Under the pieces are notes generated by a model. The model saw only the letters and a list, made by a program, of their open reading frames with translations, was not told where the DNA came from and searched no databases. Both the position numbers and the translations under genes were made by a program. DNA of 63,217 bases from Bacillota bacterium. GTDB taxonomy: Bacteria; Bacillota_I; Bacilli_A; Acholeplasmatales; Acholeplasmataceae. The DNA lies in NCBI GenBank assembly GCA_018817915.1, contig JAHISX010000019.1, forward strand, positions 1 through 63,217. Reading direction: 5' to 3'. Shown piece by piece: positions 41,150 to 51,800 of this stretch (positions are counted from its first letter, which is position 1; every line of letters starts with the position of its first letter).

Positions 41150-41200
41150 AGAACAAAAATAAACAAGATACTGAATGACAAAAAGAAATCAGTGTCTTGT
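41150..41200 (-). terminator. Terminator of the malic enzyme gene
   Basis: ACAAGACACTGA and TCAGTATCTTGT pair (one wobble) around 14 bases, followed by TTTATTTTTG on the minus strand. Confidence 0.65.
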
Positions 41201-41235
41201 TCTAATATTAACGAGATTTATATAAATTTGTTCTT

Positions 41236-42393
41236 TTATTTTTTCATTTGACACTTTATGATAGCTGAACTAATTACTTTCACAACATCTTCGTTAAATA
41301 CATCTGGAATAATATAATCTTCATGCAATTCTTGGTCTGATACAAGACTAGCTAACGCTTTGCAAGCTGCAATTTCCATATCTGTATCGATTTGTTTGAC
41401 TCTTGCTTTTAATAACCCTTTAAATAAACCAGGAAAGACAAGTGCATTATTGATTTGGTTCGGTATATTGGATATACCAGCACCATAAACACGTGCTCCA
41501 CCTTCAAGTGCTTTATCTCTTGATATTTCAGGCGTTGGATTTGCAAGTGCAAATACAATCGCATCTTGATTCATTGATTGAACCATCGAAACATTAACAA
41601 CATTACCAGCACTGACACCAATAAATGCATCAGCTCCAGCAAGAGCAACACTTAAACTACCCTTAATGTTTTCTTTATTAGATAGATGAGCCATTTCTAT
41701 TTGTGCTGAATTTAAATGCTTATCTTCAGGATCTAAGATTCCAGCTTTATCACAGACAACTAAATTTTGTGCTCCCAGTCCTAATAGGAATGTTGAGATA
41801 GCAATACCTGCACTACCCGCACCATTGATGACAATCTTCGAAGTTGCTAAATCTTTTTTAACAAGCTTTAATGCATTTAAAAGTGCTGCACTACATGCGA
41901 TTGCTGTCCCGTGTTGATCATCATGAAAAACAGGAATATCAAGCATACTTCTTAATCTCTTTTCAACTTCAAAACATCGAGGTGCACTAATATCTTCTAA
42001 ATTAATCCCACCAAAAGAAGGCGCTAAATAGTAAATCGTTTGAACTAATTCATCAACATCTTTTGTATTAAGTACAATCGGAATGGCATCAATACCAGCA
42101 AATCTTTTAAAGATTGCACATTTACCTTCCATCACTGGAATTGCCGCTAGTGGGCCAATATCACCCAATCCTAATACTGCTGTGCCATCACTGATGACAG
42201 CAACAGTATTATTTTTAGATGTTAATTGATAAGCCTCTTCTGGGTGATCTTTAATCGCTAGGCAGCTGCTTGCAACACCTGGTGTATATACAAGTGATAA
42301 ATCCTTCTTGTTCTTAATATCAAATTTGCTCTCTACAGATATTTTTCCTTTGAGCATTCTATGTAATGCTAATGATTCATCCATTATATCCAT
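41236..42393 (-). CDS. Malic enzyme (malate dehydrogenase, decarboxylating)
   Basis: The protein has 385 residues, the short bacterial form without a C-terminal phosphotransacetylase domain. Marks: Y-T-P-G-V-A-S-S-C (catalytic Tyr at about 37), F-H-D-D-Q-H-G-T-A (metal and substrate site at about 155-163) and the dinucleotide loop N-G-A-G-S-A-G-I-A at about 188-196. It converts malate to pyruvate and CO2 with reduction of NAD or NADP. It links C4 acids to pyruvate and so to ferredoxin and hydrogen metabolism, an inference from gene content. The start is uncertain by three codons (ATG 42393 or the next ATG). Confidence 0.93.
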   Translation of the reverse strand: MDIMDESLALHRMLKGKISVESKFDIKNKKDLSLVYTPGVASSCLAIKDHPEEAYQLTSKNNTVAVISDGTAVLGLGDIGPLAAIPVMEGKCAIFKRFAGIDAIPIVLNTKDVDELVQTIYYLAPSFGGINLEDISAPRCFEVEKRLRSMLDIPVFHDDQHGTAIACSAALLNALKLVKKDLATSKIVINGAGSAGIAISTFLLGLGAQNLVVCDKAGILDPEDKHLNSAQIEMAHLSNKENIKGSLSVALAGADAFIGVSAGNVVNVSMVQSMNQDAIVFALANPTPEISRDKALEGGARVYGAGISNIPNQINNALVFPGLFKGLLKARVKQIDTDMEIAACKALASLVSDQELHEDYIIPDVFNEDVVKVISSAIIKCQMKK

Positions 42394-42533
42394 CTCATCA
42401 GTGCCTTTCTAAATAGTATAATCGTATATTTTATTGCTTTCATTCCCTAAATAAAATCATTTAAATTGTACTCAACTGTGAATGCATAAAGAATTGATTT
42501 TGTTTTTTGTTAGCAAAATTCACCATCTTAAGT

Positions 42534-43793
42534 TCAAATCATGGTGCTCTTTTTCTTTCCCTTTGATGATCCTTTTGGTTGAACTGCTTCAATTTTTGCT
42601 ATTTGGCTTTCTTGTTTTTTTCTTTGCTCTTCAAGTTCACCAAAATATTCTAGAAATGCACGAATAGTTCCTGCTAAAGGTACAGCAAGTAAGACGCCAA
42701 CAAATCCAAAGACACCACCAAAGAAAATCAAACTTGAAAGAACAGCAAGTGGATGGATATGTACTTGTTTGCCAATGACATTAGGTTGTATGACACTCAT
42801 TTCAAGTGCTTGTTCAACCAGGTGAATAATTAACACAATCAACATTGCTATTAAGTAAATATTGTCATATCCTGGTACACTTTGATTTTCTAAATGAAGC
42901 GTAAATAAAAAGATCATAGGAGCAAACAATCCCAACCATGCACCAACATAAGGTATCAAATTGAATAATCCCATCAAAAGAGCGAAAATCACAACATGAT
43001 ATAGACTGAATCCATCAATGAAAAAAGATAATATGCCCAAGGTTATAGAAAAATATACAAAGATGATCATCATCATGATACCTTGGCCTTTAAAGTATTT
43101 TCTAATGACAGAATCACTTCTTCTGCCCAATTCAACAACGTGATGTCTAATACTTTTAGGTGCAACTTTAGAAATACTCGTAAAAATGAGGGTCTTTTCT
43201 TTCATTAAGTAATACATAAATACTGGTGTTAATGCCAAAACAACAATCATTGAAATAATACTGGATGCAAATCCAGTGATTGTAGCAATCAATGAGCCTA
43301 ATAAAATAAACACTCTTTCTATGGACGATCCATTTTGCATGATTTCATCAATGATTGAGGATATATTGTTATTTGCTAAGTAAGTTCCAATCATTTGGCT
43401 TAATTCTAAGAACATACTATTTAAAGATGCATTATCAATGAGACCTACCAAACTCACTAAAATCGTATTGAGTTGAGTGATGATAAATAAAATTGAAACC
43501 AATAAGATACCTAATATGAAGATGATTCCAAGAAGGATAGCTAATATGATACTGACCGTTTGATTCATCTTAAGTTTTTTCTCAAACCAAGTAGCAATAG
43601 ATCCAACGATGAAACTTAAAAAAAATGCAATCACAAAGGGTATCAAGACCGCACGAATGGCACCAAACAAACGGTTTAGAATGCTTGATGAGATCACCCC
43701 CAAATAATAAAGCCCAATTAAAGTGATTGTAACTATTGATACAATCAATAAGTAATTCAGTAACTTTTCTTTTGTAAACAAATTTCTATTCAT
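42534..43793 (-). CDS. AI-2E/PerM-family membrane transporter
   Basis: This 419-residue protein has about seven or eight membrane helices. The large central loop and the late block G-L-F-N-L-I-P-Y-V-G-A-W-L-G (about 280-293), followed by L-V-E-Q and V-I-G-K-Q-V-H-I-H-P-L-A-V-L, are typical of the AI-2E (UPF0118) family. Members have been linked to Na+(Li+)/H+ exchange or autoinducer-2 export. The substrate here is unknown. The C-terminal tail is rich in Lys and Ser. GGAG precedes the ATG. It is transcribed alone. Confidence 0.9.
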   Translation of the reverse strand: MNRNLFTKEKLLNYLLIVSIVTITLIGLYYLGVISSSILNRLFGAIRAVLIPFVIAFFLSFIVGSIATWFEKKLKMNQTVSIILAILLGIIFILGILLVSILFIITQLNTILVSLVGLIDNASLNSMFLELSQMIGTYLANNNISSIIDEIMQNGSSIERVFILLGSLIATITGFASSIISMIVVLALTPVFMYYLMKEKTLIFTSISKVAPKSIRHHVVELGRRSDSVIRKYFKGQGIMMMIIFVYFSITLGILSFFIDGFSLYHVVIFALLMGLFNLIPYVGAWLGLFAPMIFLFTLHLENQSVPGYDNIYLIAMLIVLIIHLVEQALEMSVIQPNVIGKQVHIHPLAVLSSLIFFGGVFGFVGVLLAVPLAGTIRAFLEYFGELEEQRKKQESQIAKIEAVQPKGSSKGKKKSTMI

Positions 43794-43865
43794 TTATTTT
43801 CTCCATCATTTGACATATCTCTATTATATCATGATTAAATACTGATGAAATCATCATTAAGTTAG

Positions 43866-43904
43866 ATATAAAAGAGGTATTCAGATAAAATCCTGAATAC
43901 CTCT
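43866..43904 (-). terminator. Terminator of the ohr-like gene
   Basis: AGAGGTATTCAG and CTGAATACCTCT form a perfect 12-base stem, followed by TTTTATAT on the minus strand. Confidence 0.8.
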
Positions 43905-43934
43905 GATATTTGATTATGATATCTTTATGTGAAG

Positions 43935-44348
43935 TTAATCGATAAACGTTACTTCAACATTGCCTTTGATTGCTTTTGAGTAAGGACAGAAATCATAAGC
44001 TTTTTTGATATATTCTTTTTCAATAGCTTTAGATACACCTAAAACCCGAGCATTGACATTGATGGCAAATTGAAATCCCGTTTTTTCATCCATCATGAGT
44101 AATGTATCTGCTTTAACAAAAAGTGATTCATAAGCGATATGCTGCGTGACCAATAAATATTCTAATGAACTAGCAAGGCATGCACTATATCCCATCGAGA
44201 ACAATTCTTCAGGATTAGTTCCTATGGAATTTTTACCTCCCATTTCCATTGGTTTACTCAATTTAACGCTATATCCAGACAAAGTGTCTTTAATTTCTCC
44301 ATCTCTACCACCATATGTGGTTGCAGTTCTTTCTAAAATCTTTTTCAT
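43935..44348 (-). CDS. ohr: Organic hydroperoxide resistance protein (Ohr/OsmC family)
   Basis: The protein has 137 residues. Both redox cysteines are present: G-Y-S-A-C at about 54-58 and C-P-Y-S-K-A-I at about 121-127. N-P-E-E-L-F-S-M-G comes just before the first. The opening T-A-T-T-Y-G-G-R-D-G is Ohr-like. It reduces organic peroxides with thiols in the cytoplasm. AGGAGG precedes the ATG. No OhrR-type MarR regulator is adjacent, so control is unknown. Confidence 0.9.
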   Translation of the reverse strand: MKKILERTATTYGGRDGEIKDTLSGYSVKLSKPMEMGGKNSIGTNPEELFSMGYSACLASSLEYLLVTQHIAYESLFVKADTLLMMDEKTGFQFAINVNARVLGVSKAIEKEYIKKAYDFCPYSKAIKGNVEVTFID

Positions 44349-44483
44349 AATGTATATCCTCCTTATGATATGTTTATTATACCAGTGAGAAGGGTTATAA
44401 CAAATTAGATTGCTTGATGCATCGATGGATAGTTTGTGATTATTTGATCTAGTTAGATGATAGAAATCTACAATATTTATTTA

Positions 44484-44528
44484 TGTAAAAAAGACTGAAT
44501 CAACACCCGTTGACTCAGCCTTTTTTTC
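44484..44528 (-). terminator. Terminator of the EAL phosphodiesterase gene
   Basis: GGCTGAGTCAAC and GTTGATTCAGTC pair with two wobbles around GGGT, flanked by T and A runs. It overlaps the region 15-60 bp past the stop. Confidence 0.8.
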
Positions 44529-44543
44529 ATTTTTAGTTCCATG

Positions 44544-46937
44544 TTATTTTTCAACTATATAGTCTTTAAAATCTATTTTTTCAGGTCGATGATAATAATA
44601 TCCTTGATGCAAGAAACAGTCATACATGAGCAATTGATCACTCATAGTTTTTGTTTCTACTCCCTCAGCAATCACACGTCTTCCATCTAACTTTGCAATT
44701 TTGATAATCATTTGAACAATCAGATTATTTTTCTCAGAATCCATATTAGAGATGAACGATCCATCAATTTTGATGAGATCATAATCAATTACATCCAAGA
44801 TAGAAAGTGATGAGTAGTGACTTCCAAAATCGTCAATAGCAATCATGTATCCATATTTCTTATAATTTTTTATATACTCATTACATTGATCAAAACCATG
44901 AACAAAGGTGTTTTCCGATACCTCGATGACAATATCATTTGTCTTCAATTGATTTTTTTCGATTTGAGCATTGAGAATAAAAATAAAATCATCACGTAAA
45001 AATGTGCCAGAAGAAAGATTAAGAGCTAATTTTGCATGCTTATATGGTTCGTTTTTACAAATTTGTGCATAAGAATCAATCGCTTTTTTAACTAGATATT
45101 CATCAAGTTGATCGATTAGATTAGATTGTATGGCAATATCGAAAAAGTGATCAGGTGAGATTTGTCCTTTGTTAACATCATTCCATCTCGCAAGTGCTTC
45201 AATATAGACGACTTGGTTCGATCTCACATCCACTATTTTTTGGAAAAACACTTCGATTTCTGATTTACTGATTGCTTGATATAATTCATATGCTAATGAA
45301 ACATTTTGAATCAATCGCATGCTCATTGGCTTTTCATATTTGATGACAATGTTGTGGACTTGAATTGAAGATTCACGCATCGCAAGAATCGCATAAGCGA
45401 TGAGTTCAGTTAAGTTATTTGTATCGTCTGGGTATTGTGCATATCCGATATTCTTCTTGGTTTGAACTGCAACTTGATGCACATCATAGACTGTAAATAC
45501 ACTTTCTTGAAATCTCATTAATATTGCTTGAGTTTCACTCTTTGTGGGGTTGATTGCAATGTAGACAAATTGATTGCTTGAATATCTTGCAATCAAATGA
45601 TTATTAATATTCATGATAATAAGTTCTTCTGCTACTTGTTTGATCAGTGTATCTGAAATTTCATTTCCGTAATAACTTGCAATGAGTGAGTAGTTGCTGA
45701 TTTCTATGAAAAAAGCAATTGCTTTTGTAATTCCATTTTGCATACTAATCATATTATATAGTCCCTTATAATCAAGTAAACCTGTCAAGGTATCATGTTT
45801 ACTCTGAAAATCGAGTTTTTGATTGAGTTCAACTATTTCTGTAATATCTTGACCTACAGAGACTACAAATTCAACTTTATCAAACGCATCAAACAACACA
45901 TCATTCTTCCAAAAAATGTATCTTTTTTCATGATTGATTGTCAAAATGCTTTGATCAGAAGATGCGTATTCCTTGATTGCTTGATAGAACCATTGCCGAT
46001 CATTCCGATTCTTCAGTGGATACAGTTTGAATATGTTTTCACCAACAACTCTTCTTTGACCTTCACCAAAAGCCTTAATGAAACTTTCAGAAGCAAATAC
46101 AACTTTGCCATTTAAATCCATCTTGACAATTAAACTTTGCGTATTGGCAATGATTTTCTTGCTTTCGATTTCTAATAAATCATATTGAACTTTTTGATCT
46201 TCTAAAGATTTTTGAGTGTTTTCATAATCAGTCACATCAAATCCAATGAAGATATAACGTTGTTCTAGTGTGAAAGATCCCCGAATATATAGAAATACAT
46301 AAGCATCCATTGAAGGAAACTTCAATCTAAATTTAGCACCATTTATTTTCGTATTTTGATTGATATTCTCAAAATATGGGAATATATACTGATCCTCTTC
46401 ATGAACAAATGATTTAAATTCTTTGAATTCTGTTACATAAGCTTTGTAGGAAAGTGCATGTGTATGCTGAAACTGCTGAGAAAATTCAATCTTTATTTTT
46501 CCTGTTTTTTTGAAATATTCTATGAAAATAGCTTCATTTTGATCGTAAGATGCACTGGTAATTTGCGAGATTTTTTGATGCTTAAATATCTCGGAATAAA
46601 CTGCAAATGCCACAACAGCTAAGGACATTGAATTGACAAAATGAAATGCGATATCAAACGGTTTACTGATGATGATGCCATCTTCATATAATCCAAATTG
46701 ATGCTGAAGAAACTCAAAAACTGCAAACATCATCAAGATGAATGCAGCTAAATATAATTTCTTATTATTGAGTTCTACACCAAATAGCATGATTAAAAAT
46801 GACAACATGAAAAGTGATCCAAGATTCATGTTATCGTGGAAGTCATGTAGTGGACTTGTAAATCTCAAATACAAATAATAAACTGCATACATGACGACTA
46901 CAGTGATTAAAATAATAAGAATAGCCTTTTTTCTCAT
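44544..46937 (-). CDS. c-di-GMP phosphodiesterase: PAS, degenerate GGDEF, EAL
   Basis: The protein has 797 residues. About four membrane helices (5-25, 40-55, 60-80 and 97-117) are followed by PAS-type domains (about 135-240 and 262-370), a GGDEF domain whose signature is S-S-N-Q-F (453-457) and so inactive, and an EAL domain with E-A-L-A-R-W (580-585), A-L-N-L-S, E-V-S-E-N, I-D-D-F-G, L-I-K-I-D-G and A-E-G-V-E-T. All the usual metal and catalytic residues of EAL appear present, so it should hydrolyse c-di-GMP. It counterbalances the GGDEF protein at 21770-22948. GGGGAT precedes the ATG. Confidence 0.9.
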   Translation of the reverse strand: MRKKAILIILITVVVMYAVYYLYLRFTSPLHDFHDNMNLGSLFMLSFLIMLFGVELNNKKLYLAAFILMMFAVFEFLQHQFGLYEDGIIISKPFDIAFHFVNSMSLAVVAFAVYSEIFKHQKISQITSASYDQNEAIFIEYFKKTGKIKIEFSQQFQHTHALSYKAYVTEFKEFKSFVHEEDQYIFPYFENINQNTKINGAKFRLKFPSMDAYVFLYIRGSFTLEQRYIFIGFDVTDYENTQKSLEDQKVQYDLLEIESKKIIANTQSLIVKMDLNGKVVFASESFIKAFGEGQRRVVGENIFKLYPLKNRNDRQWFYQAIKEYASSDQSILTINHEKRYIFWKNDVLFDAFDKVEFVVSVGQDITEIVELNQKLDFQSKHDTLTGLLDYKGLYNMISMQNGITKAIAFFIEISNYSLIASYYGNEISDTLIKQVAEELIIMNINNHLIARYSSNQFVYIAINPTKSETQAILMRFQESVFTVYDVHQVAVQTKKNIGYAQYPDDTNNLTELIAYAILAMRESSIQVHNIVIKYEKPMSMRLIQNVSLAYELYQAISKSEIEVFFQKIVDVRSNQVVYIEALARWNDVNKGQISPDHFFDIAIQSNLIDQLDEYLVKKAIDSYAQICKNEPYKHAKLALNLSSGTFLRDDFIFILNAQIEKNQLKTNDIVIEVSENTFVHGFDQCNEYIKNYKKYGYMIAIDDFGSHYSSLSILDVIDYDLIKIDGSFISNMDSEKNNLIVQMIIKIAKLDGRRVIAEGVETKTMSDQLLMYDCFLHQGYYYHRPEKIDFKDYIVEK

Positions 46938-47162
46938 TTAATTCATCCCCTATGATATACCGCGAATTTACGCCTTAAGTATATCAAATATAAGGCAAGA
47001 AGATAGAAGAAACGCTTAAATTTAATAAATACTTAAGGAATTTCTGAGTAGATCACGAACAAATCAATTCATTGATATCGGTTTCGAATAGCATAAGGAT
47101 AAATATATACATGAAAGAACTGTTACTCATGTATGATGAAAGATAATTGTAAGTTGATTCAT

Positions 47163-49136
47163 TCACCAGTTCTTATGCACGAAAACAAATGTCTTGTTAT
47201 GATCGCCGGAAACAGAAATCGAACCTTCTTTCCAATCAATGAAACAATCAGAGTGATTATCCATATAATGATATCTGCCCTGTACTCCATAAAGTATAAC
47301 TGTCAATGTATCGTTATCTAACTGATTTCCAACATCACTTGGAAACATTTGATTTTCTCCTAAATTTAACACCAAAGCACTACCTTTTTTAGCAAATACT
47401 TGAATATCATTCAAAGTAGTTTTAAGATGATGAATTTTATTTCCTGAATATGTTTGGTCATTTAAGAGATGCTTCCATTCGCCTGCTGGAAAATAGATGT
47501 CTTGTTCATATTGATTTTCTTCTATCACAGGTGCAACCAACAAATGTCCAAACAGATACTGATGATGGTACTCATAAGCAAGAGGATCATCAGGATATTC
47601 AATCATCAAATGCTTCATCAGTGTTGTTTTATATCTCACAGCTTTGATGGATTCACTATAAATATATGGAAGCAAATTCATTCTCATCCAATAGTATGAT
47701 TGAAATATGTGCAATAAGTCTTCACGATTGTAATGTTTCATCATATTCCATGGTGTACGTTCGTTATTCATGATCTTTGATGCATCTAAAAGTGCAAATT
47801 GCCCACCAATAGGTTCTGAATGAAATTGCATGATAGGAGTAAAAACAGCAAATTCTGTGCCACGCAGATAAAGTTCCATGCTCGGAAGATCTCCAGCAAA
47901 ACCTCCAATATCAAATCCCCAAAAAGTTTGTCCACTTAAGCTCGCATTGATACCTGCCTGATAGACTGCTTGAAATTCTTTCCAAGTTGATTTTTGATCT
48001 CCAGCCCATTGAATCGTGTTAGATTGTTGACCCAAGTAGCCAGCACGAGAAAATAGGACTCGATTATGACCGGAAAATTCATGATATGCTTTGATATAGT
48101 CTTTTGAATATTGATTAATCATATCCCTACCCATAAGATTTGAAGAAAAAACAATATCATCAGAGTAAATAAATTCCCCACCATCTGTCTTAAATCCATC
48201 AACACCCATATCTAAAAGATATTGTCTTTTATTAAACCACCAATTTTTCATCGATTGATTGCTAAAATCTGGAATCATCGAACCTGGAAACCAACGACCT
48301 TCTGGAATGGTATATATGGATTGATCTTGTTTTTTGCAGATGAGATCGTGCTCTATGACATATTGTTGATCGAGTTCATGTTGTGCATTCATGGGCTCAT
48401 GAGACTCTAGAGCTTTGATGACTGGAGTTTGCCACAAAATGAGTTTAATGCCCTGTTGGTGAATCATATCAATCATCTTTTGAGGATCGTACCAAGGATC
48501 CTCTTTATCATATAAAATATCAGAAGATTTTAACCCCTCTTTTTTTGGAGCATATTTGGATTGATTAAAAGCATAAAATGTTGCTTCATCACTCCACTGT
48601 TCAATAACAAGTGTTGTCATAGGTAGCCGATATTGAATACTATAGGTTAATTGTTCTTCTATCATCGCTTGTTTGTTCCATCGATGTGCTGACATCCATG
48701 GACCAAAAGCCCATTTTGGAGGTAGAAGTGTTTCTCCAGTTAACTCCATGAAGTCACTGATCATGTCCTTGGGTTTTCCAGTAAACACATAAATCACGAG
48801 GTCATCTTCTAACTTACTGAAGTCAACATCAATATCATTTTCAAGACTAAACTCAAATACTCTTCTCGTATGAATCAATATACCTAATCCTTCCTTTAAG
48901 AAGAAAAATGGGAGAGGAAAATAAGTTTTTTCATTCTGATTGCAAAACTGGTCACTTACCTTATTTTCAATATGGTGACCTTTTTGATTAATTGCATTAT
49001 ATTTTTCACCAAAACCAAAAATATAATTGAATTGACCAGAAATCTTTAATTGATCTTTGTTGATGGTAAGTTTGATGAGATCCAAATCAAGTTGATAATT
49101 CTTAATCTCAGATCTTAACAGTTTTGCTAGAATCAT
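47163..49136 (-). CDS. GH31 alpha-glucosidase
   Basis: The protein has 657 residues. The GH31 marks are F-G-F-G-E-K-Y (40-46), nucleophile Asp318 in F-K-T-D-G-G-E and acid/base Asp380 in W-A-G-D-Q-K-S-T-W, with F-S-R-A-G between them. There is no signal peptide, so it acts inside the cell on imported alpha-glucosides or isomalto-oligosaccharides. AAGGAG is eight bases before the ATG. The start overlaps the GH15-like gene by 29 bp. It is the last gene of the second alpha-glucan operon. Confidence 0.9.
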   Translation of the reverse strand: MILAKLLRSEIKNYQLDLDLIKLTINKDQLKISGQFNYIFGFGEKYNAINQKGHHIENKVSDQFCNQNEKTYFPLPFFFLKEGLGILIHTRRVFEFSLENDIDVDFSKLEDDLVIYVFTGKPKDMISDFMELTGETLLPPKWAFGPWMSAHRWNKQAMIEEQLTYSIQYRLPMTTLVIEQWSDEATFYAFNQSKYAPKKEGLKSSDILYDKEDPWYDPQKMIDMIHQQGIKLILWQTPVIKALESHEPMNAQHELDQQYVIEHDLICKKQDQSIYTIPEGRWFPGSMIPDFSNQSMKNWWFNKRQYLLDMGVDGFKTDGGEFIYSDDIVFSSNLMGRDMINQYSKDYIKAYHEFSGHNRVLFSRAGYLGQQSNTIQWAGDQKSTWKEFQAVYQAGINASLSGQTFWGFDIGGFAGDLPSMELYLRGTEFAVFTPIMQFHSEPIGGQFALLDASKIMNNERTPWNMMKHYNREDLLHIFQSYYWMRMNLLPYIYSESIKAVRYKTTLMKHLMIEYPDDPLAYEYHHQYLFGHLLVAPVIEENQYEQDIYFPAGEWKHLLNDQTYSGNKIHHLKTTLNDIQVFAKKGSALVLNLGENQMFPSDVGNQLDNDTLTVILYGVQGRYHYMDNHSDCFIDWKEGSISVSGDHNKTFVFVHKNW

Positions 49137-50976
49137 GATCTTTTCTCCTTAAATTTTCGATTTCTTTAATATATGCTGCAGTGATAAATTCTGCATTCGC
49201 CCACATGAGTGGATTGATAAATGGTATATTCTCATCAGTTGCCTGAATAGCCTCAGGTAACAAACCATAATGATTGCGGTGTGCAATCATCCATAGCATC
49301 AAATGATGATAATTACTCATGTCGTTTGTCAAAAAAGCGACTTCTGCAGCTGCTGCAGTATTAAATATCCACGGTCCGTTATGATACTCTTGCTCACTAT
49401 AACCAATACCATAATTAAAATAATTCGAAATGTTGAGTAATGTCTGATAGTTTTTAATATAATGCTCGGTCATAGGATATCCTAGTGATAATGATAGTAA
49501 TTGTGGTGTATCATATCTTTTGATAACTTCATTGTGATAACTGACATATCCATAGGGATAATATTGTTCTTCAAGAAAGGTTTGTTCAATATTTGACTGA
49601 ATATTTTCTGCTATGTTTTTCCAAGTATCCGCATCATCTGCATGGTTTAGTTCATTTGCTAGATATGACGCACCATATAAACCTCCAACAATGAACATGT
49701 TTGTAGAAATAATATATGCTGGTCCATAAACACCTTCGTTAACGCCACCTTCTGGTCCAAATAATCCATTCTTTTTTGATATATGCTTTAATGAATTGAT
49801 CATAGACTGATAATATGAATAAGGAACAATCATCTGTTTTGTTAACGCATAATCATCGGCAATGATCCTAGCAAAATACCCAATTGCATCTATTTGCGAT
49901 GAGACATTGTTGTTTGCACCTTCATCTGGCATTTGATTAGCATTATAACGTTGAAAAAACTCTCCATTCTCTTTGAGTTGACATCCTGTCAAAAAATGAA
50001 TAATAGATTTATATTCGTCATAGAATCCTGAATATAAAAATGCTCTAGCACCCATTAAGGCATCTCTAACATAAAAGCATGCTTTGCCATTAGCAAAATA
50101 GTGCCCTGTCAAATCTGCAGGCAAAAATCCATTGAGTAATGCTCCTCTTAGAGCAACAAGCATGGTATGGGATTCCTCTTGATAATGAGGTGTTTTTTTA
50201 GCATTATAAAGCCACTTTTTCCAATATGATTTTATGGATTCTAATTGATCCTCAAAACTATAATCATCGACTAGTCTCCGGATTTCTGTTTCATCGGTTG
50301 CAACTAAAATAGCCCACCTGATAGTCTTTTTTTCATCGGGCTTTAAATCAACATTTTGATTTATTGACATTGCAATCGGTAAATGAGAATTGATTTGTCC
50401 TTCAAAATGATTTTTATTGTACAAGATATCTTCAATACCGTGGTATGCAAATCCACTAGGTGCATCTAAAGAAACACGCATATCAAAACCATTTTGTTGG
50501 ATCACTGCAAAATATTTGTTTACTAAAGCATAAATCAATGATTGTCTATACGAAGTCACACATGCGTGATTACCGTGACTAGAAATGACAAGTGATGAAA
50601 CTTGAAACTGTTGATAATCTTTTGTCGTGTTTTTGATTTCCGTTTCAAATGTTAAGTGATTCTTTCCAGCACCAACACGGTCAATCTTGATAAACTTTGG
50701 ATAGCTAAACACATCGACCGTCACAGAATGATCTTCAATATATGTCTTGCTTGATGTCACTCTTTGAGCATGACCAATTCTCGGTTTTATGCGATCTCCA
50801 AAATATGCTTTTTCTTGATGTGTGACAACGGTACATGCACTATGAATCAAATCTTCTTTAAAATCATTAATATAAAGATGTTGTACACCTATGGCTTTTT
50901 GATCAATGATGCACTCATTCAGTCCATAAGATGTGGTAAATTGGCTTGATCCTAAATATGTTAGTCCACGATACAT
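49108..50976 (-). CDS. GH15-like six-hairpin glycosidase
   Basis: This 622-residue protein has an N-terminal beta domain (about 1-240) and a C-terminal (alpha/alpha)6 barrel. Blocks such as F-Y-V-R-D-A (about 308-313) and the late L-L-P-E-A-I-Q with N-P-L-M-W-A-N-A-E (about 570-600) resemble glucoamylase-type GH15 enzymes, where the Glu of L-P-E is catalytic. No signal peptide. Its ATG shares an A with the stop of the MalG-type gene (TAATG), so the two are tightly coupled. It probably trims imported glucans together with the GH31 and GH13 enzymes. The exact family is tentative. Confidence 0.65.
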   Translation of the reverse strand: MYRGLTYLGSSQFTTSYGLNECIIDQKAIGVQHLYINDFKEDLIHSACTVVTHQEKAYFGDRIKPRIGHAQRVTSSKTYIEDHSVTVDVFSYPKFIKIDRVGAGKNHLTFETEIKNTTKDYQQFQVSSLVISSHGNHACVTSYRQSLIYALVNKYFAVIQQNGFDMRVSLDAPSGFAYHGIEDILYNKNHFEGQINSHLPIAMSINQNVDLKPDEKKTIRWAILVATDETEIRRLVDDYSFEDQLESIKSYWKKWLYNAKKTPHYQEESHTMLVALRGALLNGFLPADLTGHYFANGKACFYVRDALMGARAFLYSGFYDEYKSIIHFLTGCQLKENGEFFQRYNANQMPDEGANNNVSSQIDAIGYFARIIADDYALTKQMIVPYSYYQSMINSLKHISKKNGLFGPEGGVNEGVYGPAYIISTNMFIVGGLYGASYLANELNHADDADTWKNIAENIQSNIEQTFLEEQYYPYGYVSYHNEVIKRYDTPQLLSLSLGYPMTEHYIKNYQTLLNISNYFNYGIGYSEQEYHNGPWIFNTAAAAEVAFLTNDMSNYHHLMLWMIAHRNHYGLLPEAIQATDENIPFINPLMWANAEFITAAYIKEIENLRRKDHDSSKTVKI

Positions 50977-51800
50977 TATTTGATGCCACCTTCCTGAATA
51001 CCCCTAATGAAATACTTCTGAGCAATTGCATAAATGATTAATATTGGTAGCATCGATATTAATGAACCGGCCATCAATGTGTTATACTCTGTGCCATATT
51101 GTGCATTAAGTTTACTCAATAAAACAGGGAGTGTTATCTTGTTGGGATCCGTTAAAATGATCAGTGGCCAAAAATAATCATTCCAATAGCTCATGAAATT
51201 GATGATGAATAATGTTGTCATTGGAACGATGCTCATTGGGACGATAATTTTCAAGTAAATTTGAAACATATTCGCACCATCTATCACAGCAGCTTCTATA
51301 TATTCATTAGATATTTTTTTCATGTATTGTCTAAGTAAAAAGATAGCAAATACATTAAATATCGATGGTATGATGACTCCAAAGTATGAATTTGTCAAAC
51401 CGAGTTTCATTAAAATGATAAATATAGGTATGCCTGTAACCTGAAGAGGCACCATCATACTTGCTAAAAATAGAACAAAAATGGTATTTTTGAACTTAAA
51501 GTCGAATTTTGCAAAAACAAATGCTGCAAGACTCGATGAAATAAGTGTCAGTATCGTTGAGCTCAACGATACAATAAGACTGTTAAAAAAGGATTTAATA
51601 AATGGTAGTTGAGTGAGCACTTTGATATATGAATCAAAGGACACATGCTCTGGAATCCATTCAATTGGAATTGCCATTAAAGCGCCAGCATTTTTTAAAG
51701 ATGTTGAAATCATCCAAAAAAATGGAACAAGACTTAAGAGAGTGATTATAAATAATACGATAAATACTGTATAGTTGGTTAATTTCTGATTGTTATTCAT
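50976..51800 (-). CDS. Sugar ABC permease, MalG type (second operon)
   Basis: The protein has 274 residues and six membrane helices. The EAA loop reads Y-I-E-A-A-V-I-D-G-A-N-M-F-Q-I-Y. It overlaps the MalF-type gene by 8 bp and the GH15-like gene by one base. It is a component of a CUT1 importer with no ATPase gene in the operon. Confidence 0.93.
   Translation of the reverse strand: MNNNQKLTNYTVFIVLFIITLLSLVPFFWMISTSLKNAGALMAIPIEWIPEHVSFDSYIKVLTQLPFIKSFFNSLIVSLSSTILTLISSSLAAFVFAKFDFKFKNTIFVLFLASMMVPLQVTGIPIFIILMKLGLTNSYFGVIIPSIFNVFAIFLLRQYMKKISNEYIEAAVIDGANMFQIYLKIIVPMSIVPMTTLFIINFMSYWNDYFWPLIILTDPNKITLPVLLSKLNAQYGTEYNTLMAGSLISMLPILIIYAIAQKYFIRGIQEGGIK

Noticed and set aside
42494-42545. tRNA-like GTTCAAATC with flanking complementary bases
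   Set aside because: It cannot form a cloverleaf. The CACCAT/ATGGTG pairing is a weak hairpin at the 3' end of the PerM-like gene.
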